Shown: positions 41,720-50,645 of the stretch, one piece after another
Position numbering within the stretch: position 1 is the first letter of the stretch
Layout of the letters: each line of letters begins with the position of its first letter
Assembly (NCBI GenBank): GCA_947383275.1
Contig: CANDCW010000001.1
Location: 1-64,000 of the forward strand
Direction of reading: 5' to 3'
Length of the DNA: 64,000 nucleotides
From: an uncultured Bacillota bacterium
GTDB lineage: Bacteria; Bacillota; Clostridia; Oscillospirales; Oscillospiraceae
The notes under the pieces: model-generated
What the model saw: the letters and a program-made list of their open reading frames with translations, nothing else
Database searches by the model: none
Told to the model about the DNA's origin: nothing
Position numbers and translations under genes: made by a program

Positions 41720-42379
41720 CTACACGGCCCGTATGAGCACCACATGGGTGATATTGGGCAAAATGCGGAGATTCTCCGCCAAAGAATCGGGAATATCGCC
41801 GTCCACCTCAATGGTCATCACTGCCGTGCCCCCTTTTTGGGGGCGGGAGAGGCGGAAGCTGCCAATGTTTACCCCTGAATAGGCCACAAAATTGGTCACC
41901 GCCGCGATGGCCCCGGGTTTGTCTTTGTGGAAGACGACCAACGTGTTGCTCTGTCCCGTGACGTGGACGGGCATTCCGTTGAGCTCGTCTACCAGGATGT
42001 TTCCGCCCCCAACCGACGCGCCCTGGACGGTGACGCTCTCGTTGTCTGCCCCGGTCAGGGTGATCCGGGCGGTGTTGGGGTGGGCGCCCGGAATGTTTTC
42101 GCAGATAAATTCATACTCCAGCCCCATTTTACCCGCGTGGTCCAGGGAATCCCGAATGCGCATGTCATCAGGTGGGAAACCCAGAATGCCCGCGATCAGG
42201 GCCTTGTCCGTCCCATGGCCCCGGTAGGTCTGGGCGAAAGAGCCGCTGAGCTGAATGACCGCCTTCACCGGCTCTTCCTCCAGGATCTTCCGGGCCACAT
42301 AGCCCAGCCTGACCGCTCCGGCGGTGTGGGAGCTGGAGGGACCGATCATCACCGGCCCGATGATGTCGAAAATATTCAT
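41720..42379 (-). CDS. sdaAB: L-serine dehydratase, beta subunit
   Basis: The 219-residue protein opens with FDIIGPVMIGPSSSHTAGAVRLG, the serine-dehydratase beta signature, and ends in an ACT domain (about 150-219, AAVTNFVAYSGVNIGSFRLS) that may sense serine. It pairs with the alpha subunit. The ATG overlaps the stop of the aminotransferase gene by 4 bases. Confidence 0.93.
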   Translation of the reverse strand: MNIFDIIGPVMIGPSSSHTAGAVRLGYVARKILEEEPVKAVIQLSGSFAQTYRGHGTDKALIAGILGFPPDDMRIRDSLDHAGKMGLEYEFICENIPGAHPNTARITLTGADNESVTVQGASVGGGNILVDELNGMPVHVTGQSNTLVVFHKDKPGAIAAVTNFVAYSGVNIGSFRLSRPQKGGTAVMTIEVDGDIPDSLAENLRILPNITHVVLIRAV

Positions 42380-43653
42380 CCCAGCAGCCGCTCCACCGCA
42401 GCCAGTCTGGCGCAGACGCAGAAGATCTCCATTGCCGCGGCCAGTTCCTGTGGGGAGGGGAAGGAGGGGGCGATGCGGATATAGCTGTCATCGGGGTCCT
42501 TGTGGTAGGGGTGGGTGGCTCCCGCGTCGGTGAGGACCAGGCCGGCTTCCCTGCATAGAGCTACGATCCGTTTGGCGCAGCCGGGCATGGCGATATACGT
42601 GACAAAATAGCCCCCCTTGGGCTTGACCCAGGCGCCGGCTCCAGTGCCGCCCACTTTGTCCTCCAGTGCGGTGAGCACCGCGTCGAATTTGGGGCGCAGG
42701 ATGGCGGCGTGCTTATCCAGCTGGGCCCAGATGCCGTCGGCGTTTTGAAAGAAGAGGACGTGGCGCAGCATATTAATCTTGTCCCAGCTGATGGCCTGGG
42801 CGGCCAGCTGCTTGGCCGTGAAGTCCACATTTGCCTTGGAGGCCCCGAAGAAGGCCACCCCCGCGCCGGGGAAGGTGATTTTGGAGGTGGAGCCAAAGAT
42901 ATACGCCATGTCGGGATTGCCCGCCTTTTTGCACTCATCCAGGATATTGAGGACGGGGGTGTCCTCATAGACGTGGTGTCCGGCGTAGGCGTTGTCCCAG
43001 AAAATGCGGAAGTCCTTTGCCTTGGGCTTCAGGCCGGCCAGGCGGCGTACCGCCTCATCGGAGTAGGAGCCGCCCAGGGGGTTGGTGTATTTGGGCACGC
43101 ACCAGATGCCTTTGACGGTTTCATCCTCAGCCGTCAGCCGCTCCACCAGGTCCATGTCGGGGCCCCACTCGGTGAGGGGGACGTTAATCATTTCGATGCC
43201 CAAGGTTTCGCAGATGGTGAAGTGCCGGTCGTAGCCTGGCACGGGGCAGAGGAATTTTACCTTATCATATTTGCCCCAGGGCCTGCCGCCGCCCAGAACC
43301 CCCAGCAGCATGGCGCGGGCCATGCAGTCATACATAAAGGTGAGGGAGGAGGAGCCCAGCACGATGGTTTCTTCAGGGGTGACGCCCATATAGTCGCCGA
43401 AAAGCCTCCTGGCCTCCGGGATGCCCAGCAGCTCGCCGTAGTTGCGGCAGTCAACGCCGCCCTCGCTCAGACAGTTGCTTCGGGAACTCATTACATCCAG
43501 CATGGGCTGGGAGAGCTCCAGCTGGTCGGCGCCCGGCTTGCCCCGGGCCATGTTCAGCTTAAGCCCTTTGGCTTGCAGCTGGGAGTACGCCTGAGTCAGC
43601 CGCGCCTGCTCGGCCCGCAATTCCTCTCTTGTCATTTCCTGATAGTTTTTCAT
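42376..43653 (-). CDS. Aminotransferase class I, aspartate-aminotransferase-like (MocR-type fold group)
   Basis: The 425-residue PLP enzyme has the opening LNMARGKPGADQLELSQPML and NYGELLGIPEARRLFGDYM in pieces, WCVPKYTNPLGG, FWDNAYAGHH, and the Schiff-base lysine in GSTSKITFPGAGVAFF. This is the aspartate/alanine-type branch seen in actinobacteria and Firmicutes, distinct from classic AspC. It leads the operon with sdaAB-sdaAA; amino transfer and serine deamination would both yield pyruvate or oxaloacetate. I chose the ATG at 43651-43653 behind AAGGAGA; the longer ORF start runs through the promoter. Confidence 0.85.
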   Translation of the reverse strand: MKNYQEMTREELRAEQARLTQAYSQLQAKGLKLNMARGKPGADQLELSQPMLDVMSSRSNCLSEGGVDCRNYGELLGIPEARRLFGDYMGVTPEETIVLGSSSLTFMYDCMARAMLLGVLGGGRPWGKYDKVKFLCPVPGYDRHFTICETLGIEMINVPLTEWGPDMDLVERLTAEDETVKGIWCVPKYTNPLGGSYSDEAVRRLAGLKPKAKDFRIFWDNAYAGHHVYEDTPVLNILDECKKAGNPDMAYIFGSTSKITFPGAGVAFFGASKANVDFTAKQLAAQAISWDKINMLRHVLFFQNADGIWAQLDKHAAILRPKFDAVLTALEDKVGGTGAGAWVKPKGGYFVTYIAMPGCAKRIVALCREAGLVLTDAGATHPYHKDPDDSYIRIAPSFPSPQELAAAMEIFCVCARLAAVERLLG

Positions 43654-43735
43654 GTGCAATCTCCTTCTATCCGTCGAAATACGTCCTTTTAAACCGGTCG
43701 TGGGCGGTTCCCGTGGGCCGTGCTTACGGAAGGAT

Positions 43736-43764
43736 ATTATAATCGACCGCGCACAGGAAAGCAA
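43736..43764 (-). promoter_or_regulatory. Promoter of the aminotransferase-serine dehydratase operon
   Basis: On the minus strand TTGCTT (43759-43764), 17 bp, perfect TATAAT (43736-43741). A 12-bp direct repeat, GAAGGATATTAT, occurs at 43729-43740 and 43772-43783, one copy over the -10 and one upstream of the -35. Confidence 0.75.
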
Positions 43765-43801
43765 GGGATTTGAAGGATATTATTTTGAAAAATGCAAAAT
43801 G

Positions 43802-43828
43802 AGAGGACCGCCCATGGGACGGCCCTCT
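43802..43828 (-). terminator. Terminator of the mannitol PTS operon
   Basis: AGAGGACCGCCC pairs with GGACGGCCCTCT with two mismatches around ATG. On the minus strand it follows the mtlA stop by about 20 bases, with CATTTTGCATTTTTC behind it. Confidence 0.6.
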
Positions 43829-43848
43829 AAAGATGCGGTTTTTGGGAA

Positions 43849-45813
43849 TTACGCCAGACCGTTCAGCTTTTTATACAAGTCCTCCACGGTGGCGGCGTCC
43901 ACCAGGGCGTCAGTGTCCTCCTCTGTGGAGGCGACCTCCACAATGCGGTTGAGGATGTCCAGGTGCTCCTCGCCCTTGGAGGCGATGCCGATAACCAGGC
44001 GGACGGTCTCATCGCCCCACTGGATGCCCTTGGGGTAGGTCATAACGGTCAGGCCGGTCTTCTGAATGAATTCCCGGGACTCGTTGGTGCCGTGGGGGAT
44101 GGCGACATGGCTGCCGATGGCCACAGGGAAGCTGATATTGCGCTCCAGCATGCCCTGGACATAGCCCTCGGCGCAGTAGCCGCTGTCCACCATCAGCCTG
44201 CCGCAGGCCTTGATGGCCTCTTCGGGGGAAACGGGCTCGCAGCCCAGCACAATGTTCTTTTTCTCCAGCAGGATGGGGCCGGAGGAAGCGGGCTCGTCAG
44301 CGGCCTTGGGAGCGGCTGCGGGGGCGGGGGCTCCCTTGCGGGCTGCTAGCAGCTCGCTGACCAGGGCATCGTACTCGGGGGCGCCCATGAAGTTCTGAAT
44401 GGGGATGACCCGGGCGCTGGGATTGCTGGCTACGGCGCGGTGGGCCAGTTCGTGGTGGGTGACGACAATCTGGCAGTCGCCGGGGATCTCGGACACGGGG
44501 TGGTGGATGACTTCAATATCGGTGATGCCGGCGTCCTTCAGCTTGTTTCGCAGCATGGTGGCGCCCATGGCGGAGGAGCCCATGCCCGCGTCGCAGGCAA
44601 AGACGATCTTTCTGACGGACTTAATGTCCACCTCGGCGCCGGTGGGGGCGCCGGCGTTGACGGCCTGACCCTTGGAAGCGGCCTTGGAGGCGGCTACCTG
44701 GGCCTGGGCCTCAGCCAGGCTGGCGTCCTTGCCGAAGAACTTGAGCAGGAACACGGAGATGGCAAAGCTGACTGCGGCGGCCACGGCGATGCCCACTATG
44801 TTGGCAAAGTAGCCGCCCTTGGGGGTCATCAGCAGCTCGGCGATGATGGAGCCGGGGGAGGCCGCGGCCACCAGTCCGCCGCCCAGGATGGACAGGGTGA
44901 AGATGCCGGCCATATTGCCGATCATGGGGCCCAGGATGACGATGGGGTTCATCAGCACATAGGGGAAGTAAATCTCGTGGATGCCGCCCACAAACTGGAT
45001 GATGGCGGCGGCGCCGGCGGAGGAGCGGGTCTCACCCTTGCCGGCCACGCAGTAGGCCAGCAGCAGCCCCAGGCCGGGGCCGGGGTTGGACTCGATCATG
45101 AACAGGATGGACTTGCCCAGCTCGGCGGCCTGTTCGGTGCCGATGGGGGTGAACACACCGTGGTTGATGGCGTTGTTCAGGAAGAGCACCTTGGCGGGCT
45201 CCACCAGCACGGCGGTGAGGGGCAGCAGGCCGTGCTCCACCAGGAAGTGGACCCCGGCGCCCAGCACGCCGGTGATGGTAACACAGGCGGGGCCGATGAC
45301 AAAGATGGACAGGATAGCCAGAATCGCGCCGATGATACCCACGGAGAAGTTGTTGACCACCATCTCGAACCCGGCGGGGATATGGCCTTCCATGGTCTTG
45401 TCGAACTTCTTGATGCACCAGCCGCCCAGGGGGCCGCAGATCATGGCGCCGATGAACATGGTGCTGTCGGTGACGTTTTCAGCAGCGGCCATGGTAATGG
45501 CCCCGCTTTCGGCGGCTGCCAGAAACAAGGATTTATCGGTGGCGATGATGGCGCCCAGGGTGGCCAGCGCGCCGGTGACGGCCCCTTTCTGGCCGCCGAT
45601 GACCTTGCCGCCGGTGTAGCCGATGAGGATGGGCAGCAGGTATTTGAGCATGGGACCCACCATAATGTTGATGGTAGCGGCAGGGCCCCACTTGCCCAGC
45701 CAGCCGTCTGGAATGAACAGGGCGGCGATGAGGCCCCAGGCGATAAAGGCCCCGATGTTGGGCATGACCATTCCGCTGAGGAAGCGCCCAAATTTCTGTA
45801 CACGTTCTTTCAC
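43849..45813 (-). CDS. mtlA: Mannitol-specific PTS enzyme IICBA
   Basis: This permease brings in mannitol as mannitol-1-phosphate. Residues 1-345 form the membrane IIC domain with the motif GGIHEIYFPYVLM. A linker leads to IIB (about 390-480) with the phosphocysteine in FACDAGMGSSAMGATM. After an Ala/Pro linker, IIA (about 505-654) carries the phosphohistidine in IGSHVAIPHGT. Many Firmicutes split off IIA; here all three are fused, as in E. coli. It is the last gene of the deoR-ptsH-ptsI-mtlA operon. Confidence 0.93.
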   Translation of the reverse strand: MKERVQKFGRFLSGMVMPNIGAFIAWGLIAALFIPDGWLGKWGPAATINIMVGPMLKYLLPILIGYTGGKVIGGQKGAVTGALATLGAIIATDKSLFLAAAESGAITMAAAENVTDSTMFIGAMICGPLGGWCIKKFDKTMEGHIPAGFEMVVNNFSVGIIGAILAILSIFVIGPACVTITGVLGAGVHFLVEHGLLPLTAVLVEPAKVLFLNNAINHGVFTPIGTEQAAELGKSILFMIESNPGPGLGLLLAYCVAGKGETRSSAGAAAIIQFVGGIHEIYFPYVLMNPIVILGPMIGNMAGIFTLSILGGGLVAAASPGSIIAELLMTPKGGYFANIVGIAVAAAVSFAISVFLLKFFGKDASLAEAQAQVAASKAASKGQAVNAGAPTGAEVDIKSVRKIVFACDAGMGSSAMGATMLRNKLKDAGITDIEVIHHPVSEIPGDCQIVVTHHELAHRAVASNPSARVIPIQNFMGAPEYDALVSELLAARKGAPAPAAAPKAADEPASSGPILLEKKNIVLGCEPVSPEEAIKACGRLMVDSGYCAEGYVQGMLERNISFPVAIGSHVAIPHGTNESREFIQKTGLTVMTYPKGIQWGDETVRLVIGIASKGEEHLDILNRIVEVASTEEDTDALVDAATVEDLYKKLNGLA

Positions 45814-45885
45814 AGAGGGTTCTCCTTTCTCGTGTTGCGTAATGTAGGGGCTGCCGGTTTTGGCGGCCCGTTGGAATAGGGGGGA

Positions 45886-47598
45886 TCACTGGTTGACGGT
45901 GGCCTTCAGATACCCCTCCACCCCGGAGGCGGTGGACAGGCCCATGGCCTCGTCGGCGATGCGGCGGAAGTCCTTTTCATGCCAGCGGTGGATCTGGGCC
46001 CGGGAGGCCAGGACGGAGGCGGAGCTGACGGAAAACTCATCCAAGCCCCAGCACATGAGCAGGGGGATGAGCCCGGGGTCGGCGGCGGCCTCGCCGCACA
46101 TGCCCACAGGGATGCCCTCCCGCTTGCCGGCGCCGATGATGCTGCGGATAGACCGCAGGACGGCTGGCTGGTAGGGGGTGTACAGCGCTTCTACCTTGGC
46201 GTTGCCCCGGTCCACTGCCATGGTGTACTGGGTCAGGTCGTTGGTGCCGATGGAGAAAAAGTCGCACTCCTGGGCCAGCAGGTCGGCGATGAGAGCGGCG
46301 GCGGGGGTCTCGATCATGGCGCCCAGAGCGATGCCGGCATCGTAGGGGATGCCGGCATCGGCCAGCTCCTTTTTGCACTGCTCCAGCAGCTCCCGGGCGG
46401 AGCGCACCTCTTCCACGCAGGTGACCAGGGGGAGCATGATTTTAATGTTCTTCTCCTCCGCCCCGGCCCGCAGCAGGGCGCGGAGCTGGACCTTGTACAG
46501 CTCGGGGCGGTCCAGGCAGTAGCGGATGGCCCGGTGGCCCAGGAAGGGGTTCTCCTCCTTCTCCATCCCCAAATAACCTATGGCCTTGTCACCTCCCACG
46601 TCCAGGGTGCGGATAATGACCTCTTTGCCCGCCATGGTCTTGGATACGGCGTGGTATGCCTCATATTGCACCGTCTCGTCGGGGACGCTGGTGCGGTCCA
46701 TGAACAGGAACTCGGTGCGGAACAGCCCGATGCCCTCGGCCCCGGACCGGGCCGCAGCCTCCGCCTCGGCGGCGGAGCCGATGTTGGCGTAAAGATGGTA
46801 ATACGTTCCGTCCGCATCAGCGGTAGGCTGGTTCCGGTAGACCTCCAGGGCGGCCGCCTTCTCCTGAAAATCCTTCTGTTTTGCCAAATACTCGCCCCGG
46901 GTGCGGGCGTCGGGGCTGAGCACTACAACGCCCTCGCCGCCGTCCACAATGAGGCCGTCGCCGTCTTGGATGAGCTCCAGCGCCTTGGGGATGCTGAGCA
47001 CAGCGGGCAGCTGGAGCGCCCGGGCCAGGATGGCGGAGTGGCTGGTGCGCCCGCCGGTCTCGGTGATGATGCCGGCCACATTTTCCTGGTTCAGGCCCAC
47101 GGTCATGGAGGGGGTCAGGTCGTGGGCCACCAGCACGGTGCCGGCGGGCAGGGCGGACAGGTCGGTGCCGGTCACCCCCAGCAGGATGGACAGCAGGCGG
47201 GAGCGGATGTCCCGCACGTCGGTGGCCCGCTGGCGCATCAGCTCGTCGTCCACGCCGGCAAACATGTCGGCGTACATGGTGCACACGGCGTCAGCCGCCC
47301 CTTCGGCACAGGAGCCGCCGTCAATGGCCTCCTGCATCTGAGCGAGCATGAAGGGGTCGGCCAGCATGGTGATCTGGCCGGTGAGGATTTCCGACTCTTT
47401 TGGGCCGGCCTGCTCCCGGATGTGGTCGGCCATGGCGGAGGTGCGCTGGTTGAACTCCTCGATGGCGGCTTGCAGGCGGGCCTTTTCGGCCTCCTTGCCG
47501 GAGTAGGGGACGTCGGAGTAGTCCAGGCTCTCCTCCCGCACACAGACGGCGCAGCCCAACCCGATGCCAGCCGACGCGTTGATTCCTTTGAGAAGCAT
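45886..47598 (-). CDS. ptsI: PTS enzyme I (phosphoenolpyruvate-protein phosphotransferase)
   Basis: Enzyme I takes phosphate from PEP and gives it to HPr. The active His lies in ETGGRTSHSAILAR (about 185-195). The C-terminal PEP-binding barrel has GLFRTEFLFMDR, MLPLVTCVEEV and FFSIGTNDLTQYTMA with the conserved Cys in GMCGEAA. Length 570 is normal. It lies 12 bases behind ptsH. Having it in a mannitol operon is unusual and suggests a dedicated or the only copy. Confidence 0.95.
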   Translation of the reverse strand: MLLKGINASAGIGLGCAVCVREESLDYSDVPYSGKEAEKARLQAAIEEFNQRTSAMADHIREQAGPKESEILTGQITMLADPFMLAQMQEAIDGGSCAEGAADAVCTMYADMFAGVDDELMRQRATDVRDIRSRLLSILLGVTGTDLSALPAGTVLVAHDLTPSMTVGLNQENVAGIITETGGRTSHSAILARALQLPAVLSIPKALELIQDGDGLIVDGGEGVVVLSPDARTRGEYLAKQKDFQEKAAALEVYRNQPTADADGTYYHLYANIGSAAEAEAAARSGAEGIGLFRTEFLFMDRTSVPDETVQYEAYHAVSKTMAGKEVIIRTLDVGGDKAIGYLGMEKEENPFLGHRAIRYCLDRPELYKVQLRALLRAGAEEKNIKIMLPLVTCVEEVRSARELLEQCKKELADAGIPYDAGIALGAMIETPAAALIADLLAQECDFFSIGTNDLTQYTMAVDRGNAKVEALYTPYQPAVLRSIRSIIGAGKREGIPVGMCGEAAADPGLIPLLMCWGLDEFSVSSASVLASRAQIHRWHEKDFRRIADEAMGLSTASGVEGYLKATVNQ

Positions 47599-47610
47599 GG
47601 CGCCCTCCTG

Positions 47611-47877
47611 TTATAGGTCGCCCAGGCCGGACTCCACCAGCTTGACGGCGGCGTCTAGGGCTTCGGCCTCCTGGGCGCCTTCGCAGCGGATCTCAATCTC
47701 GCTGTCCATCTTAATGCAGGACGCCATCAGATTCATAATGCTCTTGGCGTTGATGGTCTTTTCCTTGAAGATGATGGTGACGGTGCTGTCGTACTTGGCC
47801 ATTTCGGCGACAAACAGCTGGGCGGGGCGCATATGCAGGCCCTGGGGGTTGATGACCTTTACGTGTTTGGATACCAT
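47611..47877 (-). CDS. ptsH: HPr phosphocarrier protein
   Basis: The 88-residue protein passes phosphate from Enzyme I to IIA. His15 lies in NPQGLHMRPA and the Ser46 regulatory site in NAKSIMNLM, the target of HPr kinase in Firmicutes; so this copy could also serve catabolite control with CcpA. It sits between the DeoR-type regulator (69 bases upstream) and ptsI. AAAGGATG precedes the start. Confidence 0.95.
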   Translation of the reverse strand: MVSKHVKVINPQGLHMRPAQLFVAEMAKYDSTVTIIFKEKTINAKSIMNLMASCIKMDSEIEIRCEGAQEAEALDAAVKLVESGLGDL

Positions 47878-47946
47878 AATGAATACATCCTTTCAAAAGT
47901 GATTTATTATCTCATGCAGCGCGAGGCGGCATTTAGAGAACTGGGG

Positions 47947-48690
47947 TTAAACTGCGACCACGTCGGTGCTGTCCATATACTTCCGGTCAGGCAGGCGGTC
48001 GGTGATGATCTGCGCCGCTTCCAGCGGCAGGATGGTGGCTGCGGTGACCCGGCCAAACTTGCTGGAGTCGGCCAGCATATAGGCTGACTGCGACCGGGAA
48101 GCGGCCAGGGATTTTAACGCCGCAGCCTCCGGGTCCGGGGTGGTAAAGCCCTGGCTGATGCTGACCCCGCTGGTGCCCAGGAAGACCTTGGTAAAGTTGT
48201 AGCGCCGCAAAGCGTGCAGTGCTTCTGAGCCTACGATGTCCACCGTGCCCGGCTTCAGCGTTCCGCCTAGTATGTAGACGTGGCGCTCGTGGGCGGAGAG
48301 CATGCCGGCGAAGTCGATGCTGCTGGTGACGAACAGGGCCTTGGAATCCTTCAGGTGGTTGGCCATGTGGAGCGCCGTGGTTCCGGTGTCCAGATAGACC
48401 ACGTCATCGTCGCCCACCAGGCTGGCGGCGTAGCGGGCGATGCGCTCCTTCTCCCGGGTGTAGCGTTGCTTGGTGGCCAGGTCGGGCTCCCGGGCCAGAA
48501 ATTCCTCCTCCTCCAGGCTGGTAGCCCCCCCGTGGATTTTTACCAGCTTGCCCTGGCGGGCCAGGGCGTTCAGGTCCCGGCGGATGGTGGCTTCCGAGGC
48601 TCCGGTTGTCTGGCACAGGTCTGTCACGCTGACGGTCTGGTGTTGGGAAATCTGATCCAGAATTGCGCGGGCGCGCTGTTCAGCCAGCAT
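47947..48690 (-). CDS. DeoR-family transcriptional regulator of the mannitol island
   Basis: The 247-residue protein has the DeoR winged helix (TVSVTDLCQTTGASEATIRRDL) and the sugar-phosphate-sensing domain with VYLDTGTTALHMA, FLGTSGVS and MLADSSKFG. It is first in the operon with ptsH-ptsI-mtlA and opposite mtlD; its likely effector is a sugar phosphate such as mannitol-1-phosphate or fructose-6-phosphate. Classic mannitol regulators (MtlR) are of another type, so this is a different wiring. Confidence 0.88.
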   Translation of the reverse strand: MLAEQRARAILDQISQHQTVSVTDLCQTTGASEATIRRDLNALARQGKLVKIHGGATSLEEEEFLAREPDLATKQRYTREKERIARYAASLVGDDDVVYLDTGTTALHMANHLKDSKALFVTSSIDFAGMLSAHERHVYILGGTLKPGTVDIVGSEALHALRRYNFTKVFLGTSGVSISQGFTTPDPEAAALKSLAASRSQSAYMLADSSKFGRVTAATILPLEAAQIITDRLPDRKYMDSTDVVAV

Positions 48691-48747
48691 AAATTTTCGC
48701 CTCCGTTCTGATTGAAAATGAATAAATGATTGATTTTGACTAAAAAT

Positions 48748-48776
48748 ATCCTAGCATAGCGGGACGGGAAAGTCAA
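48748..48776 (-). promoter_or_regulatory. Promoter of the deoR-ptsH-ptsI-mtlA operon
   Basis: On the minus strand TTGACT (48771-48776), 17 bp, TAGGAT (48748-48753). Downstream of the -10 the stretch TGATTGATTTT (48728-48737 region) resembles TTGATTGATTATT, read on the minus strand at about 48876-48889; both may be DeoR sites. Confidence 0.65.
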
Positions 48777-48792
48777 CCAATTTGTGACGGAC

Positions 48793-48830
48793 TTTGTGCA
48801 CAAAAAGCGAGATATTTTTTTGTGCACAAT
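48793..48830. promoter_or_regulatory. Two copies of a perfect palindrome, TTGTGCACAA
   Basis: TTTGTGCACAAA (48793-48804) and TTTGTGCACAAT (48819-48830) share a perfect 10-bp dyad with centres 26 bp apart. They lie just upstream of the deoR-operon -35 and within the mtlD upstream region, a place for an activator or a looped repressor. The remaining 48831-49066 holds A+T-rich sequence with no gene. Confidence 0.65.
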
Positions 48831-49066
48831 GCAGTAAAGACAAAGGAATAACAAAAATACAGCCACATTTTACAAATAATCAATCAATTCTGGCGTCCAG
48901 TATATAGGGCCAGCCCGAGACAAAACAGGAGAAACAACAGAGCAATGAACAGGCCAAGAACAGGCCTGCGGTGCAATTCCAAGGCAAACCAATCAAAAAC
49001 GTGCAAAATCACTTTTTTCAAGCGGGCGCGAGAGGGATATTTCGGCGCTTTTTCGCGTCCCTTCCC

Positions 49067-49096
49067 TTGCCATTGTCCAGGGGGCGGTGCTATACT
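49067..49096 (+). promoter_or_regulatory. Promoter of mtlD
   Basis: TTGCCA (49067-49072), 18 bp, TATACT (49091-49096) with the TG extension (TGCTATACT). It is about 58 bases before the ATG. Confidence 0.65.
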
Positions 49097-49154
49097 TTTT
49101 ATTAAGGATCACCGGAGATCAGCTAAATTATGTAACAAAGGAAGGGACAATAAC

Positions 49155-50315
49155 ATGAAACAGGCAATTATGATCGGCGCGGGCAACATCGGCCGGGGTT
49201 TTATCGGGGCCCTGCTGGAGAAGAGCGGCTACCACGTCACCTTCGCCGACGTGGCGGAGAACCTCATCTCCGCCATCAACCAACGCAAGAGCTACACCGT
49301 GCACATCCAGGACAAGGAGTGCGCCCAGTGGACGGTCGCCAACATCAGCGGCATCTCCTCCGCCAACCAGGAGCTGGTGGACGCCATCGCCGGCGACTGC
49401 GAGCTGATTACCACGGCTGTGGGCCTGCGCATCCTGCCTATCGTGGCCAAGCCCATCGCCGCCGGCATCAAGGCCAGAAGGGCCGCCGGGAGCGCCCAGA
49501 TTCTCAACGTGGTAGCCTGCGAGAACGCCATTCGGGGCACCAGCCAGCTGCGGGACGCCGTCTACGCCAACCTGAGCGGGGCGGACCTGGACTACGCCAA
49601 GGAGTATGTGGGCTTTGCCGACTGCGCCGTGGACCGCATCGTCCCCAAGGCCAGCTTTGAGAATCCCCTGGACGTGGCCGTGGAGCAGTATACCGAATGG
49701 GACGTGGAAAAGGCCGGCTGGAAGGGGGAGCGGCCCGAGATTGAGGGCCTGGGCTGGGTGGACAACCTGGATGCCTACCTGGAACGCAAGCTGTTCACCC
49801 TGAACAGCGGACACGCTATCTGCGCCTACCTGGGCGCCCTGAAGGGGTATCGGACCATCGTGGAGAGCATCGCAGACCCCGCCATCGGCGCACTGGTCCA
49901 TCAGGCTATGTGGGAGAGCGGCGAGGGGCTGATTAAAAAGTTCAGCTTCGACCCCGACGCCCACCACGCCTATATCGAGCGCATCTTCGCCCGCTTCCAG
50001 AACCCCTTCCTGGCCGACGAAACCACCCGCGTGGCCCGGGAGCCTATCCGCAAGCTGGCCCCCACCGACCGGCTGATGAAGCCCCTGATGACCGCCTACG
50101 GCTACGGCCTGAACGTGGATCACCTGATCTTCGGTGCGGCGGCCGCCCTCCACTTCAACTGCCCCGAGGACGAGCAGAGCGTGGAGCTGATGAAAGCCAT
50201 CGAGGCCGAGGGCGTGGAGAAGACGCTGGAGAAATACACCGGCCTCAAGCCCGGAGACGCCCTGTTCACCCGCATCCTGGACGTGTACCGCGCCCTGAGC
50301 ATCGCCAAAAAGTAA
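49155..50315 (+). CDS. mtlD: Mannitol-1-phosphate 5-dehydrogenase
   Basis: The enzyme oxidises mannitol-1-phosphate to fructose-6-phosphate with NAD+. The 386-residue protein has the Rossmann motif IMIGAGNIGRGFIGALLEKSG and the polyol-dehydrogenase catalytic segment (KLFTLNSGHAICAYLGALKG, with Lys, Asn and His). GAAGGGACAATAAC precedes the ATG; a longer ORF start would overlap the promoter. It is divergent to the PTS operon and completes the route from mannitol to glycolysis. Confidence 0.94.
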   Translation: MKQAIMIGAGNIGRGFIGALLEKSGYHVTFADVAENLISAINQRKSYTVHIQDKECAQWTVANISGISSANQELVDAIAGDCELITTAVGLRILPIVAKPIAAGIKARRAAGSAQILNVVACENAIRGTSQLRDAVYANLSGADLDYAKEYVGFADCAVDRIVPKASFENPLDVAVEQYTEWDVEKAGWKGERPEIEGLGWVDNLDAYLERKLFTLNSGHAICAYLGALKGYRTIVESIADPAIGALVHQAMWESGEGLIKKFSFDPDAHHAYIERIFARFQNPFLADETTRVAREPIRKLAPTDRLMKPLMTAYGYGLNVDHLIFGAAAALHFNCPEDEQSVELMKAIEAEGVEKTLEKYTGLKPGDALFTRILDVYRALSIAKK

Positions 50316-50328
50316 GCCGAATCCCAAG

Positions 50329-50353
50329 CCTCCCCTAACGGGGAGGTTTTTTT
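50329..50353 (+). terminator. Terminator of mtlD
   Basis: CCTCCCC, loop TAAC, GGGGAGG, then seven T. A textbook intrinsic terminator 14 bases after the stop. Confidence 0.92.
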
Positions 50354-50645
50354 CTGCATTTTTTCAAAATTTCCCTTGACATTCCAGCAACCGGAAGGTG
50401 TATTATCCCCTGTGCCGGGAAATCTTTCCCAAATCTTTACTCTTTTCTTTACCGCGCGCTTAATCCCCCCGTGGTAACCTGCCTGCTATAAGGCAGGAAA
50501 AAAGAACGCCCGTCCGGCAGGGGTGGCCCCCGGAAAAATTTTAATGAAATTTTTAACTTTTCTTTGGAAAAATGTAAGGTTTCCCCAGTACAATAGCCCA
50601 TACGAAATTCACCGCCCAGGCGGTGCAATATAGAGGAGGTCCGTT
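50354..50645 (+). promoter_or_regulatory. Promoter and long leader of the efflux operon
   Basis: TTGACA (50376-50381) and TATTAT (50401-50406) are 19 bp apart, and the spacer holds TTCC-N7-GGAA. Further down TTGGAA (50564-50569) and TACAAT (50589-50594) are again 19 bp apart, with GGAAA-N9-TTTCC around them. Long spacers with dyads are typical of MerR-type control, but this is weak evidence. A stem (CCTGCC and GGCAGG, near 50480-50498) lies between. No ORF or known riboswitch was seen. Confidence 0.4.
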
